Assembly: GCF_038396675.1 (NCBI RefSeq)
Contig: NC_088934.1
Span: forward strand, 4,026,001-4,090,000
Length of the DNA stretch: 64,000 nucleotides
Reading direction: 5' to 3'
Source of the DNA: Hydra vulgaris
Taxonomy: Eukaryota; Cnidaria; Hydrozoa; Anthoathecata; Hydridae
In this document: positions 10,761-22,141 of the stretch, piece after piece
How positions within the stretch are numbered: position 1 is the first letter of the stretch
Layout of the letters: each line of letters opens with the position of its first letter
Notes under the pieces: model-generated
Told to the model about the DNA's origin: nothing
The model's input: only the letters and a program-made list of their open reading frames with translations
Database searches by the model: none
Made by a program: the position numbers and the translations under genes

Positions 10761-12497
10761 TTAAAGTTTTTCGGGGATTTCGTCTGAAGAGGTAAGTTGT
10801 TTCACTAAATACTTCGCACTTGAATAGGGTCGCATTTCAATTTTCCCATTATTGTTTTGAATTAGGTGCGCTGAAAATATTCCTGGTTTTGCTGGTGCTT
10901 TTGTAAATAGCTCATCAATTTTAAATTTTTTTATTGTATTTATAACATCTTCCATAGAAACAAAATAGACATTGAAATTAGTCTCATTTTTAACAGCTTC
11001 ATGAAAAGTTATGGCATCAGTTATTATAAATTTTCTCTGGATTATTTTTTGCGTTGCTATTCTTTTAACGGTCCCACCTATAGCATCTACTGGTCCTTTC
11101 CCATGTGAAGCAGCAAAAAAGTTCCAGAATAATTTTAAATCATGCTGTTCTTCCAACCAGGGTATTGCTGATGCAATAAAACAATTTTTAAATTGATTAC
11201 TTGGCCCGTCTGTCCAAACCTGTAGTATTTTAACACTAGATTTAATATGCTTAGATAATAAATTATGAACAAATAAAAGAATAAATTCTTTTGAATGGCT
11301 TAAATCATCTGAAATTATGACAGCTGATGAGCATGAATTTTGGTACCAAAATACAGCAGTAAAAACAGTAACTTGCTTCTTGTGCCAATGTGCTGACTGC
11401 ACTTCATCTTGCCACAAAGTTGAACAATTTTCAGCAAAATCCACTTGAAGAACGGCTGTGTCTGGATTACTTTGAAGTTGGATCTTATGATCACGATATG
11501 TCTTTGATTGTTTCTGTTTAATAAAATAATGCCAAAGAAATGAAGGTAAAGATTTTGAAAAGGTGCTGTAAAGATCATCAACTCTTCCCTTTTTTTCAAT
11601 TTTTTAAATATATTCCTTTCCATTACCTTCTGCAACTTTTTCCCATTGGTACCATGTAATGCATTTATTCTTGTCAATTTCATTCAAGGCAAATAGATTA
11701 TGAAACTTTGCAGCATCTTTACATGTTGTACACATATTATTATAACAAATGTCTTTTTCACTATCACATACAATGCTAAGAGGAAATTCATGTGAACACA
11801 ATGGAAAATTCAAATCAAACTTGTGTAAGGCTTCAAGGATAAGAATTATATTTTGATGCTGTTGACAACAACAAACGTTTCTTGACATTGAACTAGACAA
11901 AAGCACAAGTGGTGGGCGTAAACAAGCAAACTTTGATTTTCTGACTGATTCTTCAGGATTATCACTTTTAAAAACAGCATAAGCTTCATTAACATTCATA
12001 TACAAATGACGCTTTGTATATGAATGTTAATGAAGCTTATGCACCACAATGGTGTCTCTTTTACCGGGTGCTTGACGGGATATATCATCACGCTGATAAA
12101 AATCAAGAACCAATTTTACAGTTAAAGCATCTAATGCATTTTTACTAAGTATTTTTTCTGAGCTTGGGATTTCATTCATTTTTGTTAAAAGTTTTTGTAC
12201 AACTTTAGCCCTCTTTCTGGGTGATTTTGGTAGTGCTGACTCGGCTCTCTTAACAGCTTTTCCAAGAGTGCTTGCAGATTTGTAAGGGGGTGATGTAACA
12301 GCTACAGATTTTGATTCTGCTCTTTTTTGTCTGCTCTTTCTCTTTCGCTACCTTTCTTTTTCTTGTTCAGCCTCCAAATTAGCGAGTCTTCTTTCTTTTC
12401 TTTATTTTGATTCTTTTTCTTTAACTACTTTTTCACCAAACTTTTCTAACTGCTTTTCACGATATTTCTTTTGACGCTCAGCATGAGTAAGAGGCAT
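10761..12497 (-). pseudogene. Transposase of the TATA-duplicating element
   Basis: Translation from the ATG at 12495-12497 begins MPLTHAERQKKYREKQLEKF, a basic N-terminus broken by two in-frame stops before 12300. After the fold-back at 11978-12041 the frame continues through a Cys/His-rich block (RNVCCCQQHQN, CTTCKD) and one TAA at 11604-11606. It then runs open into VDFAENCS, VWTDGPSNQFKNC and SHGKGPVDAIGGTVKR. These three blocks carry Asp residues in the order expected of a DDE nuclease (inference). About 579 codons are covered. The single stop at 11604 lies in the same frame as both flanking open stretches, so the decay is modest. Confidence 0.75.
11978..12041. repeat. Perfect 29-bp fold-back inside the transposase gene
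   Basis: The arm at 11978-12006 is the exact reverse complement of 12013-12041, with a 6-nt loop TGACGC. The duplicated segment encodes the gene's own peptide around MNVNEAYAV, so an inverted copy of local coding sequence was inserted in place. Confidence 0.95.
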
Positions 12498-12810
12498 GTT
12501 AAACCCTTGAAAGATTAAAAAAAAGGCAACACATTAGTTATGGAGATGCACATATTACATCTAAGGCTCAATGGAGTTACATTTATCCCTTAGAGAGGCT
12601 CTATGTATCTCAAAAGAGAGCCTCAAGGATAACTGAGCATTCATCCTCCAAATGTTGCCTTTGCAAAACATACCTATAATTTGTAGTTTTTGTAGAAAAT
12701 GTAAAAGAAAGTAGGCCATTCAATAATCTGGGTCCTTAAAGTTGATAAAAACTAAATTGTGGTCTCAGTTTAGCAGTTTTAAATTTTGTTTTAAATGTTG
12801 CTATAAAATT

Positions 12811-13002
12811 GTCACGCCGTGACGTCACAGCGTGACAGAAAAAGATTCTAAAAATAACTTGAGCTAATTATTTTTTTAAACATGTTAGTATTTTTTTAGA
12901 TGTACTAGATTGAGTTCTCATTGCGCTGGATTTTTGAAACCCTAAGTTTTACTGGTAGTCATAGAAATAAAACTATTGGTACCCTAATTGTCACAGCGTG
13001 AC
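12811..13002. repeat. Right subterminal GTCAC-NNN-GTGAC motifs (x3)
   Basis: GTCACGCCGTGAC at 12811-12823 abuts GTCACAGCGTGAC at 12824-12836, and a third copy is at 12990-13002. They mirror the left-end cluster, including the abutting pair. Confidence 0.8.
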
Positions 13003-14054
13003 AATAGTGATAAAAATTTGATTTAAACATTAATTACCATTTGATTAAAACAAATGGTATTCTGAATTTGTCTGGCAATAAGTATGTTTTTATCATAAGT
13101 AGGAATGATTAGTGCAGCTAAAAGCTTGATTGCAATGAGCAAGACAGTTTTTGAATTTTTTATAGGTTCAATTGAAGTTTGGCGATTAAAAATGAATTAA
13201 ATTATTGGAAAAATGCCTACTTTTACCTTCTGTTTCAGCCCATATTATTTTTTATAATAGCGGCATACCATAGTAAGCTATATATTTTCTGAAAAAGAAG
13301 AAGTAGAGCTTTCTACTGATATATAGTATTATTTATATTGGGTTGGTTTAATTTTATCATTTTTTGTGAGACGGTCGTGGAATTGCTCTATAGGGGGCCC
13401 TCATATAAAAAAAATTATACTCTCAATAATATTTATACTATAAAACTCTTTTCCGCAGGTATAGTGGGCCCTAAAATATAAAACTTGGATAAAAAAAATG
13501 TCATCCATCGTATTAAAATATATTGTTCAAAAATTTATTTTTGTATTGGAGTGCGTAGTTTACATTTAAACGAAAAGTTTTAAACTTTTTAAAATTGCAT
13601 ACGCAATTGAGAAATAAAGTACGATTATCAGCTGCGAACTGCCAGATGTTATTGTATAGTTAATTTTTATACCGTTATGTTGTGTTTGTGTATGAATTAG
13701 ACAATTAGATTGAATTCGGTAAAAGTAATAATTTGTTGCGTATAAATTTTTTTTAAACTGTAAGAAGTTCTTCAATTTATAAGTTCTTAGTTGCATATTC
13801 AATATTTTTAAAATGTAAACAATATTATTTGTTATGTCGTTGCATATCAAGGATAATGATTCTATAATCCTTGTTGCATATACAAATTACCTTTTAAATG
13901 TATGTTCTCATTTTCAATTTTATATTAAATCTTCCGTTGTATTAAGTTAACTTTTCATTTCTTATTTTATCTGAATTACTAGTCTCCAATTTATTTAATC
14001 GTGTTACGAATAATAAAGTATTGTTGCACGAGAGTTTATTACTTCACTGATATA

Positions 14055-14955
14055 GGGGAAAGGCGCCTATGATGGCATACTTAACTTTGAAGCTTCATTA
14101 TTCAGTATCCTGAAGACCAAAAATAAAAGTTTTGATATGGATACATTCCTTGTTACATCTAAAACAATAATTACCCTGGGAGTTTTCATCAGTTTTATTT
14201 TTTTTATAAGTTATTCTTATTGTAAAAAAAAGCACAAGTATGCCATCATAGGCAACCACTGCTCCTATGATGGCATAGGGGAGGATGGGGCTAGTTAGGA
14301 TCAAGGGTAACTTAATGATTTCATTTAACCTTAGAGTCTTCCCTCAGAAAAGCCAAAAATTACTCGAAACCATCCTAATTTACCATTTCACGCTACACAC
14401 CAGCATTGTAACATTTTGCGCATGCGCATAGGATATATTACGTTTTACGTATTTTTTGGACCAAAAAAAAATTTTGGAGCATCGCTTTCTTTTAACTTTA
14501 CTTAAAAATAAGTTTTTCTTATTAAAAAAAAAGGTTTTCTCAACTCGTCAATATTTCAACACCTCCAACTCGTCAGTATGCCGTCATGGGTAAAAGTCAT
14601 CATTTTCATTAAAACAAGCTGTCTGCTTTGTCCAAAAGATAAAATTAAAGTAAGTATTCCACTAAATGCACAAAACTTGAATATAAAATGCATGAAAATT
14701 TTATTTCTGTACAGTTAATAGTAAAATCACAATCTTAAATATATGAAGGAAATAAAACTACAACTGCACATTCCAAAATCGATTTTTGTTGATTATAAAA
14801 ACAATACTTGTGCACAAGGGACGTTTTTTCACTAAAACTAATGTAAAGTCAGTATAGTCATGTAGGTCTAATCATTTTTTTACCAAAACCAATTTTAATG
14901 GAAATATGACCGGTATGCCATCATAGGCGCTATGCCATCATAGGCGCCTTTCCCC
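14055..14955. mobile_element. 901-bp non-autonomous TIR element, TA duplication
   Basis: GGGGAAAGGCGCCTATGATG at the left end is mirrored at the right end, with TA on both sides (14053-14054 and 14956-14957). The core motif CCTATGATGGCATA or its inverse recurs internally near 14238-14281, as a variant near 14576, and doubled near 14916-14945. No transposase is present. It lies upstream of the hAT transposase within the hAT element. Confidence 0.75.
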
Positions 14956-15055
14956 TATTTAATAAAAGGTAATTAATAAATTTGTAATATTTAAAAATTT
15001 TACAACAGGTACTGAATTTATAAATTTGTAATAATTTAGATTTTGACTCATAATA

Positions 15056-17452
15056 ATGGAAAAGAAATTAAGTAGTACAAGCGGTGCAGCAAAAAGAAGA
15101 AAGTTAAAAGAAACAAAAGCTACTTTAGCTAAATTGCCGAAGCTAACAACGTTTTTGAAACCAATCGAAAAGCGAGCGGAAACGGAAGTGGAAAGTCAAA
15201 ACTCTGCAGAAGTGGTATGTATAAATCAGTCAGTAGAACATGACGATATCGAAGAAAACATTGCTACTGGTAATAAAAATGTGAACGAAGAAGATGTGAA
15301 TAGGTCTCCGAGAAACCACCGAAATGAAGACAAGGAAGATTCAAACTCTGATACGAATGACGCCATCGAACAAATTGATTTAGAAAAATCAAGTAAATTA
15401 TTTTCTACTGACATTGCAAATTTTCATGGTAAAATACTAACAAAAGATATTAAGAAAATAATTGTATTATCGGAATCGTGTCGGCCAAAAGGTCCTTTTA
15501 TACGCGACCCTCTTGCAAGAAAACCGTAGGTTTTCCAAGGAATATTTTAAAACTACCACAAAATATGGATCTATAGAAAGAATGTGGCTTTGCTATTCCC
15601 CAAAACTTGATGCCGTTTATTGCGAGCCTTGTTGGCTTTTCTCAGAAGAACGAAAAGCAAAGGATAACTGGCGTGAGCATGGTGTCAGAGATTGGCGTGG
15701 TCTTTCTAAAAAAATTAAAATTCACGAAAATAGTCAACAACATATATTTGTTTGTTGCATTTATGAAAAATGGCGACATAATGAAACAATTGATGAAAAT
15801 ATAGAAGAACAAATACGATACCAATCAAATTTTTGGGTGCAAGTCTTAGAGCGGATAGTAAATATAACATTAGCACTTTGTAAAAATTCTTTGGCTTTTC
15901 GTGGTCATCGTGAATCATTTGACAATGAATATAATGGTAATTTTTTAACCCAAGTTCAACTTTTAGCTAAATATGATAATGTTATGAAGCAAGTTTTGAG
16001 TATGCCAAATGGATCTATAAAATATTTAAGCCATCAAATTCAAAATGAAGTCATACATTGCCTTGCAACGCATTTAAAAGCCACTCTTACTGCTGATATT
16101 AATAGTTCACCTTTTTATTCAATTATAATGGATACAACACAAGATATTACTAAAAGAGATCAGCTCAGTCAAGTATTTAGATACGTAAAAATTAATAAAA
16201 ATGAAAAAGATGAAGCCACATCAATTGAAATTAAAGAAGTTTTCTTGGGATTCACGGAAATATATAACCACACTGCTGCTGGACTACATGAAGAAATTTT
16301 AAATCTGCTAGAAAAACATCATATAAAATTAAGTAACTGCAGGGGTCAAGGTAATGATAGTGCGAACGTCATGAGTGGAATATACAATGGGGTTCAGGCC
16401 CTTTTTAAGAAAAATCAACCCAATGCTATGTATAAGCATTGCGCAGCTCATAATTTAAATCTTGTTATTAACGATGCGGTTAAATGTTGTGTTGAAGTTG
16501 CTTCATTTTTTGTAATGCTAGAAGATGTGTATTCATTTTTCGGAAATAGCATAAACAGGTGGGATCTACTATCCAAATATACAGGAGAATCACAAATAAC
16601 ATTAAAAAGGTTAAATCCAACGCGATGGGCAGGACGATATACTTCTCTTTTCGCCGTTAAAATTCGCTTTCTTGATATAATGAAAGCTCTTTCCGAGATA
16701 TCAATAACAAGTACAAAACGTGAAGAACGCGAAGAAGCAGTACGAATACAAAAAAATATGAGCAGTTTCGAATTTGTTTTTTTATGCGTGCTTTTGTCTA
16801 AAATCCTTAATGAGGTACATATACCATCAAAATTGCTGCAAACTAAAAATTTAGATCTTATGACAGCTTCAGGTTCTCTAGAAAATGCCAGCAAAAATTT
16901 AAAACAATATAGAAAGATGTTTGATTCAGCAAAACTTGAAGCGGTAGAAATAGCGACTACGTGGCAGATTCCTGCAATATTTTTTCAAAAAAGAAGAAAA
17001 AATGTGAAAAGGCATTTTGACGAATTATCTACAGATCACCGTTTTGATAGTAGTGAGGAAATTTTTCGCATCAATATTTTTATAAAAATTTTGGACGTCG
17101 TTATCAACCAACTCGACAATAGATTTAAAGGAATGCAAGAAGTGGTACAATTATTTTCCTGCATCCATCCAAATAAATTAATGGTAATGAAAGAACGTGA
17201 GATCATAAGCTGTGCAGAAGCCATTCAGAGAAAATATAGTGAAGATATAACAACTGAATGTCCGCTGCAAATGGTTATGGTAAAGTTAATACTACACGAT
17301 GAAATATCAAAAATATCATCTATACATGAATTGGCTGACCTTTTAATAGTAAAATTGTCAACTATAGCTGCAAGCGTTCCACAAATGATAACAGCATTGT
17401 TATTGTTTCTTACATTACCTGTTACTGTTGCATCAGCTGAACGTTCTTTTTC
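15056..17452 (+). pseudogene. hAT transposase, N-terminal and central part
   Basis: The frame from ATG 15056 gives a Lys-rich N-terminus (GAAKRRKLKETKATLAKLPKL), an acidic linker and GPFIRDP. A one-base frameshift near 15515 moves it to the frame continuing to 17452. That frame contains a TTF-type zinc-finger block (WLCYSPKLDAVYCEPCWLF), IIMDTTQDITKRDQLS with a catalytic Asp, GNDSANVMSGIYNGVQA with the second Asp, a KHCAAHNLNLV motif and VASAERSFS near the catalytic Glu. After SFS the coding sequence is cut by a compound insertion; what follows to 17615 is foreign sequence. The remaining C-terminus is at 26695-26878. Confidence 0.85.
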
Positions 17453-17455
17453 CAT

Positions 17456-17480
17456 GCTTTATATAAGGTTACTTTCTATA
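17456..17480 (+). repeat. 25-bp direct repeat, left copy
   Basis: Identical to 20772-20796. The pair brackets about 290 bp of unidentified sequence plus the Transib. It could be a long target duplication of an unrecognised insertion or a local duplication. Confidence 0.7.
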
Positions 17481-17743
17481 AATGTTTGTGTGCCACAATA
17501 TTTGAAATCAATTTTTGAAAGCTTTTTTCTCAACCAATTTTGCTCAAATTTTGCACACTTAATCATTTTCGATAACAATACAAGGAAATGGAAAAATTTG
17601 ACCAAAAAAAGTTAATTAAGTTAACAAAAATTTAATTTGTATTTCCCCATACATTTTATTTATTTGATATGAATTGCGTATTACGTCACAAAAATCATCG
17701 ATTTGCAAATTATTTGCAGTTTCGAAGACATTAAAGCGCAGCG

Positions 17744-17771
17744 CACAGTGGGCCAGGTGGTAGACAAAACC
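17744..17771 (+). other. Left end: 12-RSS-like signal
   Basis: Heptamer CACAGTG at 17744-17750, a 12-nt spacer 17751-17762, then GACAAAACC at 17763-17771. The heptamer is identical to the V(D)J recombination signal consensus. The second block resembles the ACAAAAACC nonamer with one A fewer. Confidence 0.8.
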
Positions 17772-18464
17772 TCAAAAAAAAAATTTCGAAATACTTCCAA
17801 CTACTTAGTACATTATATTTATAAGAGCATAATGTATGGTTTAAAACATTATTTGTAGTTTAATTGTACATCATAAATGTACAATTATTATTTACAATTG
17901 AATATAATGATGAATTAATTTTTTTTTTTTTTTTTAATATACCATAACAACATAACTATAACAACAAATAACTTTTAAATTATTTAACATATGCGAAATT
18001 AATTGACGTATTATTAAAATTTAATTTGATAGCTTTTCAAAAAATACCATAACAAATTCCAAGGTCTTGTATTAAAGTCACAGTTTTATTTTGAAATATA
18101 AAGGTAAGATTCTTGTTTATAGTATAAAAATATTATGTTAAAAGTGGCTCATATAGTTTAGAACCTGCTGGAACAGCATATTAATGTTAGAATAAGTTAA
18201 TACAATATATGTACAGCCTGTTGGTGCTGTTTTATTCTGCTCATAGCTGCCCCTTTAGGTTTGGTAAACATTTAAAAAATATATATTGTTGTAAAATGCT
18301 ATTCGCGACAAACCTATTTTTTGGTTTGTTGTCATTATTAGGTGTTGTGCTTATTGTACTGGCCTAATTAAATATATCTGAAATAAAAATAATGGCCATA
18401 TTCATGTTATATTAGTTTATAGTGGTTGCACTAATAATTTTAAATTAATTTTTTTGTAGTTGAT

Positions 18465-20442
18465 ATGAAGATAAGTGATGTCCATAACCGTATACGGCAT
18501 GACCAACTAAATCCGAGTGATAAATTATTTTCTTTGTCTGTAGAAGCTATTTTAGTCACTATGAATTTGGGTTCTACTGGGTGTGCTGCATTTTTAAAAG
18601 TTTATCAAAAGAAATGGAAGGATGCTAAGCGAGGAAACATAAAGTTTGAGAGTAAAAATAAAAATTGGCTGGCTCAGGACTTTAAATCTACATACAGTAA
18701 TAATATATCTAAGCCTGATAATTCTAGTCAATTACATAAGATTGGTGGAAGACCAAGTTGTTCCTTTAAAGTTGCTTCTGACAAAACCAAAAGGAGAAGA
18801 CTTAATGATATTATAAATAATTTTTCTAGTGATGAGTTGCTCCACTCAGCAAGGCTTAAAATAAGAAATGAGTATAATGATGAGGCTGCCAAGCAAGTTG
18901 CTGAGATATCAGAACCTTCTAGTCAATTTAAAAAGTATACACCTGATGAAGGTCTGGCATTAATTATAGATGGTGGCATGTCAAAATCAACCTACCAACT
19001 TATGAGAAATGGAGCTGAAGAACGTGACTGCCATATATATCCTTCATACAACAACATAAGATTGTCCAAAGCTAAGTGCTATCCAGAGAACATCTTTGTT
19101 GATGATTATTCAGCACATGTACCACTACAAGAATTATTAAAACATACAGTAAAAAGACTTTGTGAGGTGCAAGCTCCTGTGATCAGCACAATGCTAGATG
19201 GTTTGACCCGGTTGACTTTGCGTTGCAAGGCTGGGTTTGATGGGGCTACTGGGCAAAGCATGTACAAGCAAATTAGTAGTGAGGAAGCTGGAGATCGTAA
19301 CTTAAAAAAAGAAGAATCTCTGTTCATTACCTGCTTAGCACCACTAGAACTCAGTGGGTTCTGTAATAACAAAAAAGTACTATTATGGCGAAATGAAAAG
19401 CCATCATCTACTGCATATTGTCGTCCAATAAGATTTTCTTTTCAAAATGAAAGCAAAGCAGTTGTTATAGAAGAAGCAAAATATTTAGAATCTGAAATCA
19501 AAAAATGTGGTGTTTTTAATTTTACTTTTAATGGAAAGGAACTGGTTGTCAAAAGTATTATTGAACTGACCATGATTGATGGCAAAATTCAAACTATTCT
19601 GTCTCATGTGACTAACTCAACTCAATGTTGCTCTGTGTGTGGTGTGTCTCCAAAAAACATGAATAACTTAGAAATGGTGCTGAAATTGGACAATTCTAAT
19701 AATTTAGAATTGAAATATGGTCTTTCTAGCCTGCATGCCTGGATTAGGTTTTTTGAGATGGTATTGCATATTGGATATAAACTAGAAACTCAAAAGTGGC
19801 AGTCTAGAGCTATAGAAGATAAAGAAAATGTTATGCAAGTGAAGAAACGTATACAGACAGAATTTATGAACCAAATGGGACTAGTTGTGGATTTCCCAAA
19901 AAGTGGAGGATCTGGTAAGTGAAATTACATAAATACTTTTATATAAATCATCAGGTTAACTATCACATATACAATTTGTAGGTACCAGTAATGATGGTAA
20001 CACTGCCCGACGAGCCTTTGCAAACTATCAATCAACTGCCAAAATTTTGAAAGTAGATGAAACTCTTTTATTTTATTTTTACATCATACTAGTCACTTTA
20101 TCATCTGGATTTGAAATTGACACTGTCAAATTTAAAGAGTTCTGTATTACTGCTCTTAAACTTTACATATCTAAGTATTCCTGGTATTACATGGCACAAT
20201 CAGTACACAAAATTTTAGTTCATGGCCACGCCATCATTGCTAGACAGTACTTGCCAATTGGACTGATGTCAGAGGAGGCCCAAGAGGCCTGTAACAAGGA
20301 TTTTAAAAAGTTTTGGGAAGATTTCAGTAGAAAGACTTCCAGAATTGACACAAATCGTGACCTAGTTAACAGGCTACTTGTATCTAGTGATCCTGTCATA
20401 ACATCATTAAGAAAGTGTCATAAAAAAATGGTAAGAGTTTAA
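18465..20442 (+). CDS. Transib transposase (RAG1-core-like recombinase)
   Basis: Exon 1 is 18465-19914 and exon 2 is 19982-20442, with a 67-bp GTAAGT...TTGTAG intron. Joined, they encode about 636 aa. Visible motifs are GFDGATGQSMYKQ with Asp259, TMIDGKI with Asp372, CSVC (a zinc-binding-type pair) and LHAWIRFFE. In exon 2 come GTSNDGNTARRAF, VHKILVHGHAII and SEEAQEACNKDFKKF. The last aligns by eye with the RAG1 segment around Glu962, making Glu585 the likely third catalytic residue. The protein should bind the CACAGTG ends, cut by hairpin formation and integrate into 5-bp targets (family knowledge). An AG just upstream of the ATG suggests a 5' untranslated exon. After the stop, SEVLALLRESAPP, a plausible C-terminal tail, is readable in another frame, so one base was probably lost near 20437. 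Confidence 0.93.
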
Positions 20443-20702
20443 AAAAATACCCCAGTGAAGTTTTGGCTTTGCTGAGGGAATCAGCTCCACCTTCTTCTTT
20501 TTCTTTGTAGCTAAACACAATTTGTTGTTTGATTTTTAAAAAAGGTTGATATTGAAAAAAATATTTTTTTACTACCTAAGCCAATTAAATGTCTTTTATT
20601 TTATTAAAAATTAAAATATTCTTGTTAAAAATAAATATTATTTCATATATAATGATTATTTATATATCTAAATAGGTTTGTGAACCAATTGGGTAATAAT
20701 TA

Positions 20703-20741
20703 GGTTTTGTCCACCACTTCCCATATACCTGGCCCACTGTG
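20703..20741 (-). other. Right end: 23-RSS-like signal
   Basis: Read on the minus strand: CACAGTG (20741-20735), a 23-nt spacer (20734-20712), then GACAAAACC (20711-20703). It matches the left end except for an 11-nt block, TATATGGGAAG, inside the spacer, about one helical turn. Confidence 0.8.
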
Positions 20742-20771
20742 CAGCGTTTCAAAACCTATTGTTTTTTTCAC

Positions 20772-20796
20772 GCTTTATATAAGGTTACTTTCTATA
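20772..20796 (+). repeat. 25-bp direct repeat, right copy
   Basis: Identical to 17456-17480. It passes directly into the AT-rich microsatellite tract. Confidence 0.7.
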
Positions 20797-21130
<334 letters not shown>

Positions 21131-21152
21131 TGTTATATAAGATTTTAGGTAA

Positions 21153-21474
21153 GAAATAGCCTCAGTGGTTTAGTTGGGAAGAGACTCGAAATTTGTAGGA
21201 AAATTTCAAAATTCTTCTGGAAGTTCCGAGTTCGAATCTCGGTTAAAGTATTGAGAACTATTTCTTACTCGCACCCAACGTCAAGGTGAGATGCGTGCCG
21301 AGGACTGAATGGCATTAGGGTGGATAAATATGATATGTCGCTAACGTACGACCTCAGGGCACCTGGCACACCCTGTTGTATTAAGAACCTTGTCCTTCTA
21401 AGGGGTCACTGGGAGGATGGACCGTCATTTACCGCCATACTCGTGGGAACACATATGACAAACAAAACAAACAA
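21153..21474 (+). mobile_element. Second tRNA-derived SINE type
   Basis: The head has an A-box-like GTGGTTTAGTTGGGAAGAG, an extended middle arm typical of class II (Leu/Ser) tRNAs, and a B-box GAGTTCGAATCTC. A GC-richer body follows (TACGACCTCAGGGCACCTGG and onward) and it finishes in an ACAAACAAAACAAACAA tail. It is unlike the SINE at 176 and 23174. Only one copy is seen here. Confidence 0.65.
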
Positions 21475-21490
21475 CCGGCCTGCTAAACCT

Positions 21491-21892
21491 ATGACGACTG
21501 AAACCGCTACACAACGGAAAAGACGATTGGAAAAGGAAAAACAAAAACGCCTGAAAAAACTAATGAAGGAAAGTGGAGAATCGAAACGTGCTAGACTGGA
21601 GAAAGACAAATCTCGTCGTGAAAGAGAAACGTGTGAGCAACATCAAGCACGTTTAGATCAGAAGAGAGAGTATATGTCAAACTTAAGAGCTGCAGAGACT
21701 CCAGAGCAACGCCAAGTACGACTTTCTCAAGTAAGAGAGAACATGATACAACTGAGAGCTGCAGAAACACCAGAGCAACGACAAGTACGACTCGCTCAGT
21801 CGAGTGAGATCTCTGGATGGCCTACAGATACAGGAATTGGACTGTGCCAAGCTAACTGGAAAGAAACCTTGCAACAACGACGCTTTGGCTGA
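21491..21892 (+). pseudogene. STPR-repeat protein fragment
   Basis: The frame from ATG 21491 gives a Lys/Arg-rich helix followed by two 23-residue units sharing LRAAETPEQRQVRL, preceded by partial units. Repeats of 23 residues with RAAETPEQRxxRL are the STPR motif, known from the FMBP-1 DNA-binding domain and common at the N-terminus of multicopy invertebrate proteins, some of them helicase-bearing. The repeat phase is lost after QSSEIS and the frame then ends, so this is a fragment. The preceding SINE supplies the apparent extra N-terminal residues of the longer open frame. Confidence 0.6.
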
Positions 21893-22141
21893 GATGGAAA
21901 GACTGAGATCGATTCCATGAATGAGTACATGAAGAAGTGCAACCGAATAAGACATATGCCAACAACAATATCAACATTCACCGACTTGACAAACTGACAA
22001 AGTGCTCTCGGATCGCCCTATAAAATGTTAGGTCCAAAAGATAGATCGTTAGATAGACCGCAATTTTCATCGTTAGATTAGACCGCAATTTTCACCGCAA
22101 ACGGACGTGTTTTTAAGAGCGTTTAAAAAAAACTTATAATA

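Larger units (their letters stand above)
10145..13388 (-). mobile_element. DNA transposon with TATA duplication (Sola-like?)
   Basis: Perfect 19-bp terminal inverted repeats GAGCAATTCCACGACCGTC start at 10145 and end at 13388. TATA borders both sides (10141-10144 and 13389-13392). The element is 3,244 bp and holds one transposase gene on the minus strand, with seven palindromic subterminal motifs outside it. A 4-bp duplication fits the Sola superfamily, but I cannot confirm the family by homology here. Confidence 0.85.
17744..20741 (+). mobile_element. Transib (RAG1-like) transposon, nearly intact
   Basis: Both ends start CACAGTGGGCCAGG in inverse orientation. A perfect 5-bp CAGCG duplication borders them (17739-17743 and 20742-20746), as known for Transib, which prefers GC-rich 5-bp targets. 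Length is 2,998 bp. The only gene is a two-exon recombinase on the plus strand whose product matches Transib and the RAG1 core. The perfect duplication, intact splice sites and long open frames mark it as much younger than the surrounding hAT and LINE debris. Confidence 0.93.

Noticed and set aside
20415-20510. Third Transib exon using GTAAGAG at 20431 and an acceptor near 20510
   Set aside because: The sequence after the stop continues in a family-like tail (SEVLALL) in another frame, which favours a one-base deletion over an intron.
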